Shown piece after piece: positions 7,604 to 17,178 of a DNA stretch of 28,740 nt. Numbering within the stretch: the stretch's first letter is position 1; each line of letters starts with the position of its first letter. The stretch comes from DASVNK01 sp964478815. Lineage in GTDB: Bacteria > Verrucomicrobiota > Verrucomicrobiia > Limisphaerales > SXQI01. The translations under genes were made by a program, and so were the position numbers. The stretch spans positions 1 through 28,740 of the forward strand of contig CAYZKY010000083.1 in the NCBI GenBank assembly GCA_964478815.1. Reading direction: 5' to 3'. The notes under the pieces were generated by a model, which was not told where the DNA came from, did not search any database, and saw only the letters and a list, made by a program, of their open reading frames with translations.

Positions 7604-8899
7604 CTACCGGGCGGAAGCCACGCGAAGCCTTCGGGCACTCTCGCGGCACTCCTGGGCAAGCCGTCTCGATTCGGTTTTGACCGGGGCAACGATTTTCCTG
7701 ACCGGAGTTTCATATACGGGCGCGCGATAGGGGCCGCCGGTGATCGAACTGAGGGCAAAGCTGGCCCAAGCCTGATTAAAATAGTTGGGATTGACGCCGC
7801 CCGTTTCGATTTCCCCAGCCAATGTTTCAGGCGCTTTATCGTAGAACTCCGCGGCCCGCTCGAAGTATTCGATGGCCAGCCGGGAATTTCCGCGCTGCTC
7901 CTGGTAACGAGCGCAGGCTCGGAAAGTTCCGCCAGTGATCATCGGCGCGGCCAAGTAGCGGCTGCCTGTCACGGTGGGCCGGGCGCCGGCTTCTAAAAAG
8001 AGCTGCATCAAGGGCGTCGTCGCCGGGTCGAAGGAGTCCCGCATTGCCCGCTCCACCGCGAGGCTGAGCGGGGTGTTGCCCTCGCCGAACCAGTCGGAAG
8101 GGTTAATTCCCTTTTCACGGATCACTTTCAACATCCGTGAATCAGGATTGATGGAATCCGCGGCTCCTTGCTGCGAGTTAACGTCCGCGCCTTTCGCCAG
8201 GAGCAGACGGGCGGCTTCGAGGCCATCGGTGGCGGCGGCGGAGTGCAGTGGCGTGACGCCATCATAGCGCTGGCGTTGAGGATCGGCGCCCCGGCTGAGG
8301 AGCAGCTCGACGAGTGGAACGCGGCCTTTGATGGCGGCAATATGCAGGGGCGTTTCCAGGAATCGATTGGTGGCGTTCGGATCGGCCCCATGATCCAGGA
8401 GCAACCGGGCGATGGCGAGCAGTCTGGCACGGTCCGCGTCGGCAGCGGCCGCCGCGTGCAAGGGAATGTGCCCCTCGCGGTTTTCCCGAGCATTCGCGTT
8501 GGCGCCCGCTCCCAGGAGAAGTTGAACCATTTCCAAATGGCCGCTGACCACAGCGGAATAGAGAGGTGTTTCGGCGGTTTTTCCTTCCACCCGGACCTCG
8601 AGATTTGCGCCGTTTCGAACGAGCCAGCTCGCCACGTTGGTCTGATTTTGCAGGGCCGCCTGATGGAGCGGCGTCCCTTGATCCTCGACAGCGGCGTTAA
8701 CATCCGCTCCGGCGGCCACGAGCGATTGGATCCTCGACAAGTCGCCCGAATTCGACGCCTGATGAAGGTTGCCGCAGCCGGTGGCAAGCAGCAGGGCGAA
8801 CAGGCAGATCGAGCCGGTGTGCAGCAGACTCGAAGGAACGGGCTGGAAACCAGCCCCGTGCGCCAGTTGGAGCAGAGGTCTCATAGAGGGTAGCTTCAT
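7604..8899 (-). CDS. Ankyrin-repeat lipoprotein
   Basis: This 431-residue protein has a lipoprotein signal ending in LLLATGC (lipidated Cys at residue 42), then six or seven ankyrin repeats. The repeats are recognisable by TPLHxAA...LLxxGAdpN cores: 'GTPLHQAALQNQ', 'ETPLYSAVVSGHLEMVQLLL', 'IPLHAAAAADADRARLLAIA', 'ETPLHIAAIKGRVPLVELLL' and 'VTPLHSAAATDGLEAARLLL', plus degenerate units to about residue 330. The last 100 residues are not repeats and hold a helical, TPR-like stretch ('QGNSRLAIEYFERAAEFY' type). Ankyrin stacks bind proteins, so this is probably a periplasm-facing adaptor on a membrane. The ATG at 8899 has GGAAA six to seven bases upstream; an in-frame TTG at 8926 is less likely. 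The pre-Cys segment is long (41 residues), apparently because a palindromic element interrupts it. Confidence 0.85.
   Translation of the reverse strand: MKLPSMRPLLQLAHGAGFQPVPSSLLHTGSICLFALLLATGCGNLHQASNSGDLSRIQSLVAAGADVNAAVEDQGTPLHQAALQNQTNVASWLVRNGANLEVRVEGKTAETPLYSAVVSGHLEMVQLLLGAGANANARENREGHIPLHAAAAADADRARLLAIARLLLDHGADPNATNRFLETPLHIAAIKGRVPLVELLLSRGADPQRQRYDGVTPLHSAAATDGLEAARLLLAKGADVNSQQGAADSINPDSRMLKVIREKGINPSDWFGEGNTPLSLAVERAMRDSFDPATTPLMQLFLEAGARPTVTGSRYLAAPMITGGTFRACARYQEQRGNSRLAIEYFERAAEFYDKAPETLAGEIETGGVNPNYFNQAWASFALSSITGGPYRAPVYETPVRKIVAPVKTESRRLAQECRESARRLRVASAR
8840..8856. repeat. REP-like palindrome inside the lipoprotein signal-peptide coding region
   Basis: GGGCTGG (8840-8846), AAA, CCAGCCC (8850-8856) forms a perfect 7-bp hairpin with a three-base loop. 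It is translated as the 'GAGFQPVPSS' part of the ankyrin lipoprotein leader. Such short GC palindromes are usually intergenic repeats; here one lies within the coding frame, just before the hydrophobic core of the signal peptide. Confidence 0.5.
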
Positions 8900-9223
8900 G
8901 ATTAGTTTCCGGGCCAGATTGGTCAAGACGGATGGGTGCGGCTTTTGGTGTCGGTCATTCCCCGCCGTCGGAAAAATCGCGCCTCCCGGCGATCTTCAAC
9001 CTTGACTCATCCCATGCTTGGTCGCAAGGTAACGTCATGACGACTCGATTTGAGGCGTCATTGCGAAAGGGAGCTGTTCTCGCTCGAACCTCTCCGTTTC
9101 CCAATGACCCGCCACCTGCGGTAACTTTTCCCGCACCCGGCATCCTCATGCCATCCTTGGGTTGTCGCGTGCTCCCAAGTGTTCCCGCTGCCCGGTCCCT
9201 GACGCCCGCCTTCTGCCCGGATG

Positions 9224-9308
9224 ATTTACACGTCGAGGCGGGCACACTGACACGTATTTACACATGGATTTACACGTATTTACACACCAATTTACACACT
9301 ATTTACAC
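9224..9308 (+). repeat. Array of six ATTTACAC repeats, roughly 11-bp phased
   Basis: Exact copies of ATTTACAC start at 9224, 9256, 9268, 9278, 9290 and 9301. The last five are 12, 10, 12 and 11 bases apart, close to one helical turn, and the first is 32 bases (about three turns) away. All have the same orientation. The unit fits the nTnTACAn core described for CarH operators of tandem 11-bp direct repeats, and a CarH-type gene is 11.5 kb away in this window. Alternatives are iterons of a replication or partition protein, or the operator of an unrelated regulator. Confidence 0.75.
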
Positions 9309-9318
9309 ACTTTATTTT
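9291..9318 (+). promoter_or_regulatory. Candidate promoter overlapping the ATTTACAC array
   Basis: TTTACA (9291-9296, five of six -35 matches) and TATTTT (9313-9318, four of six -10 matches) are 16 bases apart, with the repeats covering the -35. Transcription would run rightwards into a gene-free stretch and then antisense to the ABC-F gene. In an AT-rich patch such matches arise easily, so this is tentative. Confidence 0.25.
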
Positions 9319-9439
9319 TAACACAACCATCTCTGGTTCAATGATTTACGAAAAAAAATCCCTCCGGTTGGCCTCCCCCCACCCCCAGCACTGGCCGCCA
9401 GAAAAAGTCGCACCCAAGCCGGATTGGTGGATGGTTGAG

Positions 9440-9495
9440 GGCTGCTCGCAAACGAACGTGGCAGTTCCAGCATTGTGGCTGCTCGCAACGAACGG
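9440..9495 (+). repeat. Pair of 18-19-bp near-identical direct repeats
   Basis: GGCTGCTCGCAAACGAACG (9440-9458) and GGCTGCTCGCAACGAACGG (9477-9495) differ by one inserted A and are 37 bases apart start to start. They lie in non-coding sequence between the ATTTACAC array and the ABC-F gene. No transposase or further copies are visible nearby, and the role is unknown. Confidence 0.6.
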
Positions 9496-9581
9496 CGGGG
9501 TGAGCGCGGAATGAGGAGTTGAGAGGGGGGCTGGCCGGATCGTTCCGGAGGGGGGGAGACGGCGCGGCCTAGGACTTGGGT

Positions 9582-11519
<1,938 letters not shown>

Positions 11520-11594
11520 CCAAAAGCCGCTAACCTGCCCCGGAAGGCTCCGCGCGCAAGTTTCATCGCAGTCCAAACGCGAGCGCGGCGAGGT

Positions 11595-13028
11595 TCAGGC
11601 GGAGCGTTTGAGGCGGGAGAAGGCTTCGAGGGCGACCTCGCGGGCGGTGGCGTGGTTGACGATGGGGGCCGGGTAGGAGCGGCCGAGCTCGACGCCCGCC
11701 GCGCGCAGGAGATCGGAAGGGGCGCGGTGGGGTTGGTGGAGGCAGGCATTGGGAAGGCGCGCGAGTTCGGGGCACCAGCGGCGGACGTAGGCTCCGGTGG
11801 GATCGAACTTTTCGCCCTGGGTGATGGGGTTAAAGACGCGGAAGTAGGGGGCGGCATCGGCCCCGCAGCCGGCGGTCCATTGCCAGCCGAGGGTATTCTG
11901 GGCGAGATCGGCATCGACGAGGGTATCCCAAAACCAGCGCGCGCCCTCCTGCCAGGAGATGAGCAGATCCTTGACGAGAAAGCTGGCGACGATCATGCGC
12001 ACGCGGTTGTGCATCCAGCCGGTGGTCCAGAGTTCGCGGAGGCCGGCATCGACGATGGGGTAGCCGGTGCAGCCCTTCTGCCAGGCGCGGAGGAGGGCCG
12101 CGTCGGTGTGCCATGGGAACTTCTTGAACTCGGGGCGAAGGGGTTCCGTGGGAGTGTGGGGGAAATGATAAAGCTGGTGGTGCGCGAACTCGCGCCAGCC
12201 AACTTCGGCGAGGAATTGAGAGGAGCGCCAGGCCGTGGACTGGGCCCGGCTGGCGAGGGCGTGCCAGACTTGGCGGGGGCTGATTTCGCCGAAGTGCAGG
12301 TGCGGGGAGAGGCGGGAGGTACCCGTCAGGTCGGGGCGATTGCGGCCGTCGGTGTAGCTGGCCAAGGCCGTCTGGAGAAAGCGACCGAGCTGGCGTTGCG
12401 CGCCGGTTTCGCCAGGTTGCCAAGCGGCTCGCAGGCCCCCGGCCCAGGGGAGGCGCGGCTCCAGTTCGAGGGTCTCGAGGGGCGCCGAAGCCGGCCACGC
12501 CGCGGGCACGGCGAGTTTGGCGGGCGCGACGGCCGGAGGGGCCGGATCAGGATGGGTGAGGCAGTGCCGCCAGAACGGGGTGAAGACCTGGAAGGGTTTG
12601 CCGCTCTGGTTGTGGATGGTCCACGGCTCGTGGAGCAAGGCTGAGTTGAAGCTGGCGGCTTCGAGCCCGGCGGCGCGGAGTTCGTCCTTGATCCGGGCGT
12701 CGCGCGCGATCACGGCAGGTTCGTAACGGCGATTCCAGAGCACGGCCTTCGCGCCGGTTTCGCGGGCGAGCGCGAGGAGCGCCGCGCCGGATGGCCCTCG
12801 GCGGAGCAGGAGCCGGGAGCCGAGCGCGCGCAGGGATTCATCCAGAGCGCGCAGGGATTGATGCAGCCACCAACGGCTGGCCTCGCCGGGCTCCCACGGG
12901 GCTTCTTCTTCGGGCGACCAGAGGAAGACCGGAAGGGTCGGCCCGCCCCGGAGGATGGCCGCAACGAGCGCCGGGTTGTCCGCGAGGCGGAGATCGTGAC
13001 GAAACCAGACCATGACCGGGGGCGTCAC
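11595..13028 (-). CDS. phrB: Deoxyribodipyrimidine photolyase (cryptochrome/photolyase family)
   Basis: This 477-residue light-driven enzyme is expected to split cyclobutane pyrimidine dimers using FADH-. The N-terminal antenna domain begins 'VMVWFRHDLRLADNPALVAA'. The FAD domain carries 'TSRLSPHLHFGEISPRQVW', 'WREFAHHQLYHFP', 'GCTGYPIVDAGLRELWTTGW', 'MHNRVRMIVASFLVKDLL' and 'NTLGWQWTAGCGADAAPYFR'. The tryptophans expected for FAD photoreduction appear to be present. The length fits class I CPD photolyases. GTG 13028 overlaps the preceding TGA as GTGA and has GGAAAGG about seven bases upstream; ATG 13013 is the alternative start. Being the last member of the coupled pigment operon suggests co-induction by light. 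An antenna pigment or a (6-4) specificity cannot be settled from the sequence. Confidence 0.92.
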   Translation of the reverse strand: MTPPVMVWFRHDLRLADNPALVAAILRGGPTLPVFLWSPEEEAPWEPGEASRWWLHQSLRALDESLRALGSRLLLRRGPSGAALLALARETGAKAVLWNRRYEPAVIARDARIKDELRAAGLEAASFNSALLHEPWTIHNQSGKPFQVFTPFWRHCLTHPDPAPPAVAPAKLAVPAAWPASAPLETLELEPRLPWAGGLRAAWQPGETGAQRQLGRFLQTALASYTDGRNRPDLTGTSRLSPHLHFGEISPRQVWHALASRAQSTAWRSSQFLAEVGWREFAHHQLYHFPHTPTEPLRPEFKKFPWHTDAALLRAWQKGCTGYPIVDAGLRELWTTGWMHNRVRMIVASFLVKDLLISWQEGARWFWDTLVDADLAQNTLGWQWTAGCGADAAPYFRVFNPITQGEKFDPTGAYVRRWCPELARLPNACLHQPHRAPSDLLRAAGVELGRSYPAPIVNHATAREVALEAFSRLKRSA

Positions 13029-13570
13029 GGACGGGCCTTTCCGGGTTGCGGATCGGGAGTTGGGGCAGCCGCGAACGCCTTTTCGAGAAGGGCGGCGACC
13101 TCGGCGACGCGATCCGGTTCGGCCGGGCCAACGACGCGCCCGAGGATTTCGCCCGCGCGATCCAGGACGAGAATGGTGGCGTGCCCCTTCCGACTGCCGA
13201 GCCGGTCGCAAAGCGCGCCCGACCAATCCATCATCACGGGATACTTGCGCGTTTCCTGAAAGCGTTCGCGCACCCGCGATTTAAGGAAGGATGGAACGCC
13301 CCGCACATCGGCGAGTCCGCGAAAATCGATGCGATCCGCGAAGCGCGGCCGGAGCGCGGCCAGCCAGCCGTCGACCTGCTCCGAACCGGTTCGGTCGGCG
13401 ACGGCCAGGAGGATCGGACGCTGGGCGGGGAAGGCGAGTTTGTGGGGCCGGTCGAACTGGTCGTGCAATTCCAGCGTGGGGCAGGTGCGTGGGGCGGCGG
13501 GAGGGGCCGCTTCGGCGCAAAGCCGGACGCCCAGCGCCGCCACGGCGGCCCATCGAAGCAACGAGTTCAT
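13025..13570 (-). CDS. Secreted thioredoxin-fold protein without CxxC
   Basis: The 181-residue product has an N-terminal signal peptide (MNSLLRWAAVAALGVRLCAEA) and a mature part resembling TlpA/YtfJ-like thioredoxin-fold proteins: 'TLELHDQFDRPHKLAFPAQR', the strand 'ILLAVADRTGSEQVDGWL', and later 'HATILVLDRAGEILGRVVGP', the typical final beta strands. Where a redox thioredoxin has CxxC it reads 'DRTGSEQ', so no dithiol activity is expected. Its ATG overlaps the glycosyltransferase stop (ATGA) and its own stop overlaps the photolyase start (GTGA), so it is firmly part of the carotenoid operon. Its job there is unknown: carotenoid or lipid binding, or assembly in the periplasm, are possible but unsupported. 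Confidence 0.78.
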   Translation of the reverse strand: MNSLLRWAAVAALGVRLCAEAAPPAAPRTCPTLELHDQFDRPHKLAFPAQRPILLAVADRTGSEQVDGWLAALRPRFADRIDFRGLADVRGVPSFLKSRVRERFQETRKYPVMMDWSGALCDRLGSRKGHATILVLDRAGEILGRVVGPAEPDRVAEVAALLEKAFAAAPTPDPQPGKARP

Positions 13571-14724
13571 GCGGGCCTGGGAGAGGAGAACCCCGACGGC
13601 GAATTTTGATACTGGCGGCCTTTCCACTCGGAGGGGCGGCCCTGGCGGCGGCGAACGGCTGCGTGCCATTGGATAGCCAGGAGGCCGAGAATTCCCAACG
13701 GATGGCCCAGGGCCGAGCCGAGCGGATGGCGAAACTTCCAGACCGCGACGAGGCGGGGCAGCCAGGCGAGACCGGTGGCCGTGATCGTGACGACCCAACC
13801 GAGAGCCGACATCGAAAAAGCGAACGGGAGCAGGAGAAACGGCAGGACCTGGCCGAGCAGGAGGATGATGGACATGGGCAGCAAAGTGCCCGGCGCGGCG
13901 AGCCCCTCGGTGGCATTCTTCGCCAGGCCGCGCCAGGTGTCGCCATCGGTGCGGTACATGCGGCAGGTGGCCAGATCGGTGGCATCGAACAGATCCGTGG
14001 CGAAACCGGCCTGGCGGAAAACCCGCGGGAGTTTCACGCCATCGTGGAGCGAAGCCCGGATGGCCGCGTGGCCGCCGCAGGCGTGGTACGCCTCGCGCCG
14101 CGCGACAAACAACTGGCCGCATCCGCCGGACATCGCCGGGAGGCGCGTCCAGCGCATGGCGTGCATCGGGAGGAACCCCAGCAAAACAAAGTGGATGAGC
14201 GGCAGGAGGAGCCGTTCGCTGAAGGTGCCGAGTTCCTGATGCGGCACGCCGCTGGCCAGCGCGGCGGGATTTTGCTCCATGAAGGCCGCCATCCGGGGCA
14301 GGGCGCCGGGGGCGAGGCGAACGTCGGCGTCCAGAAAGACCAGGATCGGATGGCGGGCGAGCTGGGCGAGGACATGACACGCGTGCTGTTTCCCGCACCA
14401 ACCGGGCGGGAGCGGCGGAGCGGTTTCGAGGCGGAGGCGCGCATCCTCCCGGGCCAGGGAGCGGACCATTTCGGCGGTCCGGTCGGTGGAATGATCGTCG
14501 AGCACGATGACTTCGAAATTCAGGGCACGCTCGCGCAGAATGGGTTGCAATGTCGAGACGATGTTCGCCTCCTCGTTGCGGGCGGGAATGAGGACGCTGA
14601 CCGGCGTGTCCGGCCGAAGTTTCGAATGCGGCGTTGAGCGGTAGGCGAAGAGATTCAGCAAGAACAGGCCGCAGGGGAGAGCGGCGCAGACCAACGCGGC
14701 AAAAGCGAGCGCTTCGATATTCAT
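13567..14724 (-). CDS. crtQ: CrtQ-like glycosyltransferase, GT2 (carotenoid acid glycosylation)
   Basis: This 385-residue membrane-associated GT2 enzyme resembles staphylococcal CrtQ, which transfers glucose to the carboxyl of 4,4'-diaponeurosporenoate. An N-terminal membrane helix (about 5-27) precedes the GT-A domain with 'VSVLIPARNEEANI' (42-55), DDHSTD (76-81), GWCGKQHAC (108-116) and the metal-binding DAD (132-134). Two or three hydrophobic segments follow at about 290-360. The C-terminus 'SEWKGRQYQ' matches the WKGRQY ending that I recall for CrtQ, a useful diagnostic. The ATG overlaps the upstream TGA (ATGA), with no Shine-Dalgarno of its own, so translation is presumably coupled. The substrate is inferred from operon context; the sugar donor is unknown. 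Confidence 0.87.
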   Translation of the reverse strand: MNIEALAFAALVCAALPCGLFLLNLFAYRSTPHSKLRPDTPVSVLIPARNEEANIVSTLQPILRERALNFEVIVLDDHSTDRTAEMVRSLAREDARLRLETAPPLPPGWCGKQHACHVLAQLARHPILVFLDADVRLAPGALPRMAAFMEQNPAALASGVPHQELGTFSERLLLPLIHFVLLGFLPMHAMRWTRLPAMSGGCGQLFVARREAYHACGGHAAIRASLHDGVKLPRVFRQAGFATDLFDATDLATCRMYRTDGDTWRGLAKNATEGLAAPGTLLPMSIILLLGQVLPFLLLPFAFSMSALGWVVTITATGLAWLPRLVAVWKFRHPLGSALGHPLGILGLLAIQWHAAVRRRQGRPSEWKGRQYQNSPSGFSSPRPA

Positions 14725-15620
14725 GGAGTGCGGCAGGGGGTGCGGTTGGACATGGAGTGGGCCGGATCGAATTCTTCCCGGCGCCACCAGGCTTTGGCGC
14801 GCCGCCACAGATCGTAGATGCCGCCCTGGCCTTCCGCTCCGCCCAGCAGGCGGCGAAACGCAGCCGGATCGCGGCGTCGAGCTTCCTCCGCGAGGGCGTC
14901 CTGATTCTCGACAAATTTTTCCTCAAAGAGACGGGTCAGATACGCGCTGGAGAAGGCCGAAGCGCTCTCCCGCTCGAAGCCGACCGGTTCGCCCAGACGG
15001 ACGAGAATTTCGGGCAGACGTTCATTCCAGAAGACATATTCGACGGCGACCGGCACGTAGACGGCACGCGGCGCCCGCCGGGCCAGGAGACCCAGGCCCG
15101 GCTGAAAACCGGGCGGGCGCTCACGGGCATCGGCGAAGCGGCCTTGGGGAGTGATGGCCAACAGGCTGCGCGGTTGGGCCAGAACGGCCTGGGCGGCATT
15201 CAAGAACTGGACCGCCCCCCGGCGCCTGCCCTGCTCGACGCCGAAGAACCCGAGCCGGGCAAACATGGCGTAGCGTTCAAGCATGGCCGCATCGATGGGA
15301 GCATAGAGCGGACGGCCGGGGAAAAGTTCGCGAACGAGGACCAATCCCACCAGCGGATCCCACCACGACGCGTGACTGGCATAAAAGACCAGGGGAACCG
15401 GGCCCGGCGGCGGGAGACTGCCCGACCGGCTGAGCCGCAACGCATGGAAATGGCGGCGCACATAGCCCTGGCAGTACCAGACGAACCAGCGGCTCAGCCA
15501 CGGGCTGACGACCGGCAACGCCGCGGCCGCCGCTTGGTCGCGCCGGTTCGGCCTGCGGAGAACCGATTCGGAACGGCCCGGGGCGGCATTCGATCGCGGC
15601 CTGGCGGCAGCGGCATTCAT
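14721..15620 (-). CDS. PlsC-type acyltransferase of the carotenoid operon
   Basis: This 299-residue protein of the lysophospholipid acyltransferase superfamily has the catalytic HX4D motif (HASWWDP), a later 'ITPQGRFAD' block equivalent to the substrate-binding region, and the 'VPVAVEYVFWNERLPEILVR' strand. In a C30 carotenoid cluster it would attach a fatty acyl group to the sugar of the glycosylated carotenoid. It is not related by sequence to the S. aureus membrane acyltransferase CrtO; PlsC-like enzymes replace that protein in other phyla (knowledge, not tested). A short Arg/Ala-rich N-terminus of about 35 residues precedes the conserved part. Its ATG (15620) overlaps the crtP-like stop (ATGA), and its TGA overlaps the glycosyltransferase ATG in the same way. 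Confidence 0.82.
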   Translation of the reverse strand: MNAAAARPRSNAAPGRSESVLRRPNRRDQAAAAALPVVSPWLSRWFVWYCQGYVRRHFHALRLSRSGSLPPPGPVPLVFYASHASWWDPLVGLVLVRELFPGRPLYAPIDAAMLERYAMFARLGFFGVEQGRRRGAVQFLNAAQAVLAQPRSLLAITPQGRFADARERPPGFQPGLGLLARRAPRAVYVPVAVEYVFWNERLPEILVRLGEPVGFERESASAFSSAYLTRLFEEKFVENQDALAEEARRRDPAAFRRLLGGAEGQGGIYDLWRRAKAWWRREEFDPAHSMSNRTPCRTP

Positions 15621-17176
15621 GCAGCGAGCGCTCCTTCCGCGCGCCCGGCCGGAAGGGCGCGGCCGGCCACACCGTCGCGATCGAGTGTGTCCGCGGCGAT
15701 CCATCCGCTCATCAGAACCATCGGCATGCCGGGCCCGGGATGGGCGGCGCCTCCCGCCAGGTACAGGCCGGAGAGATCGGGGGAGCGGTTGCCCGGCTTG
15801 AAGGCCCCGAGAAAGCGGCCGTGGCTGGCCAGGCCATAGATCGCGCCGTTCAAGACGTGGTACCGATCGTGAATATCCTGCGGGGTGAGCACGCGTTCGA
15901 AGACGATCCGCTGCTCAAGATCCTTCATGCCGCCAGTCGTCTTGAGCTTCTCGATGATCTTCGCGCGATACGCGGGCAGCATCCGTGGCCAATCGTGGTG
16001 CGGCCTCAGATAGGGCGTATGCACGAGGACATAGAGCGCCTCGCCGCCGGGCGGAGCAGTGTCGGGCTCGGTCCGGGCGGTGGCGGCGAGGTAGCAGGTC
16101 GGGTCGGGGGCCGGTTCGCCCCGGCGGTAGATCGCATCGAATTCCTCCTCCGGATCGCGGCTGAACACGAAATCATGGTGCGCCAAATGGTCGTAGCGGC
16201 GGTCCAGGCCGAGATAGAGCACGACGCCGGAGCAGGCGGGTTCGTACCGGCGGCGGCCTTCAAAACGGAGGCCGGCCGCCGGATCGAGGAGTTCCCGATG
16301 CGTCCGCACGGCATCGGCATTGGATACGACCGCGCGCAAGGGAATTTCCTCGCCGAGATCCGTTCGCACGCCGGTGGCGGCGCCGTGGTGCGAGAGAATC
16401 CTGCCGATCCCGACGCCGAGGCGGAATTCGACGCCGAGTTCGCGCGCCAGCCGTTCGAGGGCGACGGGCACGCTCCGAGTGCCGCCGACCGGATACCAAA
16501 TCCCTTCGCTCGTCTGCATGTGCGCGATCCCGCACAGAATGGCGGGAGAGCCGGACGGCGAAGAGCCGACGTACTGCGTGAAGTGATCCATCATCTGGGC
16601 CACGCGCGCATCCGGGGTGTAGGCGCGCACCGTTCCGGCCACCGTGCGGCCCATTTTCATGGCGAGGATATCGCCGAGAATCGCGGGATCGAAGGCGCGG
16701 CTAAAGTCGGCCATGTCGCGCAGTCCGCCGATGGGCTTGTAGAAGAAATGGCGGTCGGAAATGTCGTGCAGGCGTTCGCTCCACCGGATGAACTTTTGGT
16801 AGCGCGCGCCGGAGTCCGTGCCGGGGGCGAAGGCCTCGAGACGCGCGCTCATGCGCGGGACGTTCTCTTCCAGATCGAGCACCGAACCGTCCTGAAAAAA
16901 GCAGCGCCATTGCGGGTCGAGCCGGACGAGTTCGAGGTAGTCCTCCATGGAACGTCCGGCCTCGGCGAAGATGCGGCGCAGGACCGAAGGCATGGTGAGG
17001 ATGGTCGGCCCCATGTCGAAGCGGAAGCCGGCTTCGGCCAGAGGCGCGGCTTTGCCGCCGAGCCAGCGGTTGCGCTCGAACAGGATGACCCGATATCCCC
17101 GGGCCGCGAGGGTGCAGGCCGCGGCCAGGCCGCCCAACCCGCCCCCAATAACTCCAATCGCATCGCGTGTGTTCAT
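15617..17176 (-). CDS. crtP: CrtP-like (CrtNb) carotenoid terminal oxidase
   Basis: This 519-residue FAD enzyme belongs to the phytoene desaturase-like family. The dinucleotide-binding motif GGGLGG is at 11-16 with the ribose-binding Glu in 'VILFERN', then 'GGKAAPLAEAGFRFDMGPTI'. The C-terminal FAD/substrate motif is 'GLYLAGGAAHPGPGMPMVLM'. That HPGPGMPMV form fits CrtP/CrtNb oxygenases, which oxidise the terminal methyl groups of diapocarotenes to aldehydes, better than desaturases. Position supports this: the order crtN-aldehyde dehydrogenase-crtP is the order I recall for the C30 pathway of Methylomonas (crtN-ald-crtNb). The start is ATG 17176, two bases after the dehydrogenase stop, with GGA about seven bases upstream. 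Distinguishing oxidase from desaturase is inference. Confidence 0.85.
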   Translation of the reverse strand: MNTRDAIGVIGGGLGGLAAACTLAARGYRVILFERNRWLGGKAAPLAEAGFRFDMGPTILTMPSVLRRIFAEAGRSMEDYLELVRLDPQWRCFFQDGSVLDLEENVPRMSARLEAFAPGTDSGARYQKFIRWSERLHDISDRHFFYKPIGGLRDMADFSRAFDPAILGDILAMKMGRTVAGTVRAYTPDARVAQMMDHFTQYVGSSPSGSPAILCGIAHMQTSEGIWYPVGGTRSVPVALERLARELGVEFRLGVGIGRILSHHGAATGVRTDLGEEIPLRAVVSNADAVRTHRELLDPAAGLRFEGRRRYEPACSGVVLYLGLDRRYDHLAHHDFVFSRDPEEEFDAIYRRGEPAPDPTCYLAATARTEPDTAPPGGEALYVLVHTPYLRPHHDWPRMLPAYRAKIIEKLKTTGGMKDLEQRIVFERVLTPQDIHDRYHVLNGAIYGLASHGRFLGAFKPGNRSPDLSGLYLAGGAAHPGPGMPMVLMSGWIAADTLDRDGVAGRALPAGRAEGALAA

Positions 17177-17178
17177 GA

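Larger units (their letters stand above)
8900..9581. other. Gene-poor stretch, 682 bp, with repeat array
   Basis: No convincing gene lies between the ankyrin gene start and the ABC-F stop codon. The stretch contains an array of ATTTACAC repeats (9224-9308), an AT-rich patch with a run of eight A's (about 9310-9358), a pair of near-identical 18-19-bp direct repeats (9440-9495), and a weak 5-bp hairpin CCGGA/TCCGG (9535-9548) downstream of the ABC-F gene. The left part (about 8930-9220) would be the promoter region of the ankyrin gene, but no clear -35/-10 pair was found. A small non-coding RNA cannot be excluded. Confidence 0.45.

Noticed and set aside
9224..9308. CRISPR array
   Set aside because: The repeats are only eight bases with 2-4-base gaps among the last five, and no cas genes are nearby; spacing is helical, not CRISPR-like.
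9224..9308. DnaA boxes or a chromosomal origin
   Set aside because: The unit ATTTACAC shares only part of the TTATNCACA consensus, and no dnaA, dnaN or plasmid rep gene lies in the window.
13025..14926. One 633-residue protein on the minus strand spanning the thioredoxin-like and glycosyltransferase genes
   Set aside because: Its N-terminal two thirds is an Arg/Pro-rich out-of-frame reading of the glycosyltransferase gene; only the part from ATG 13570 has a signal peptide and a fold.
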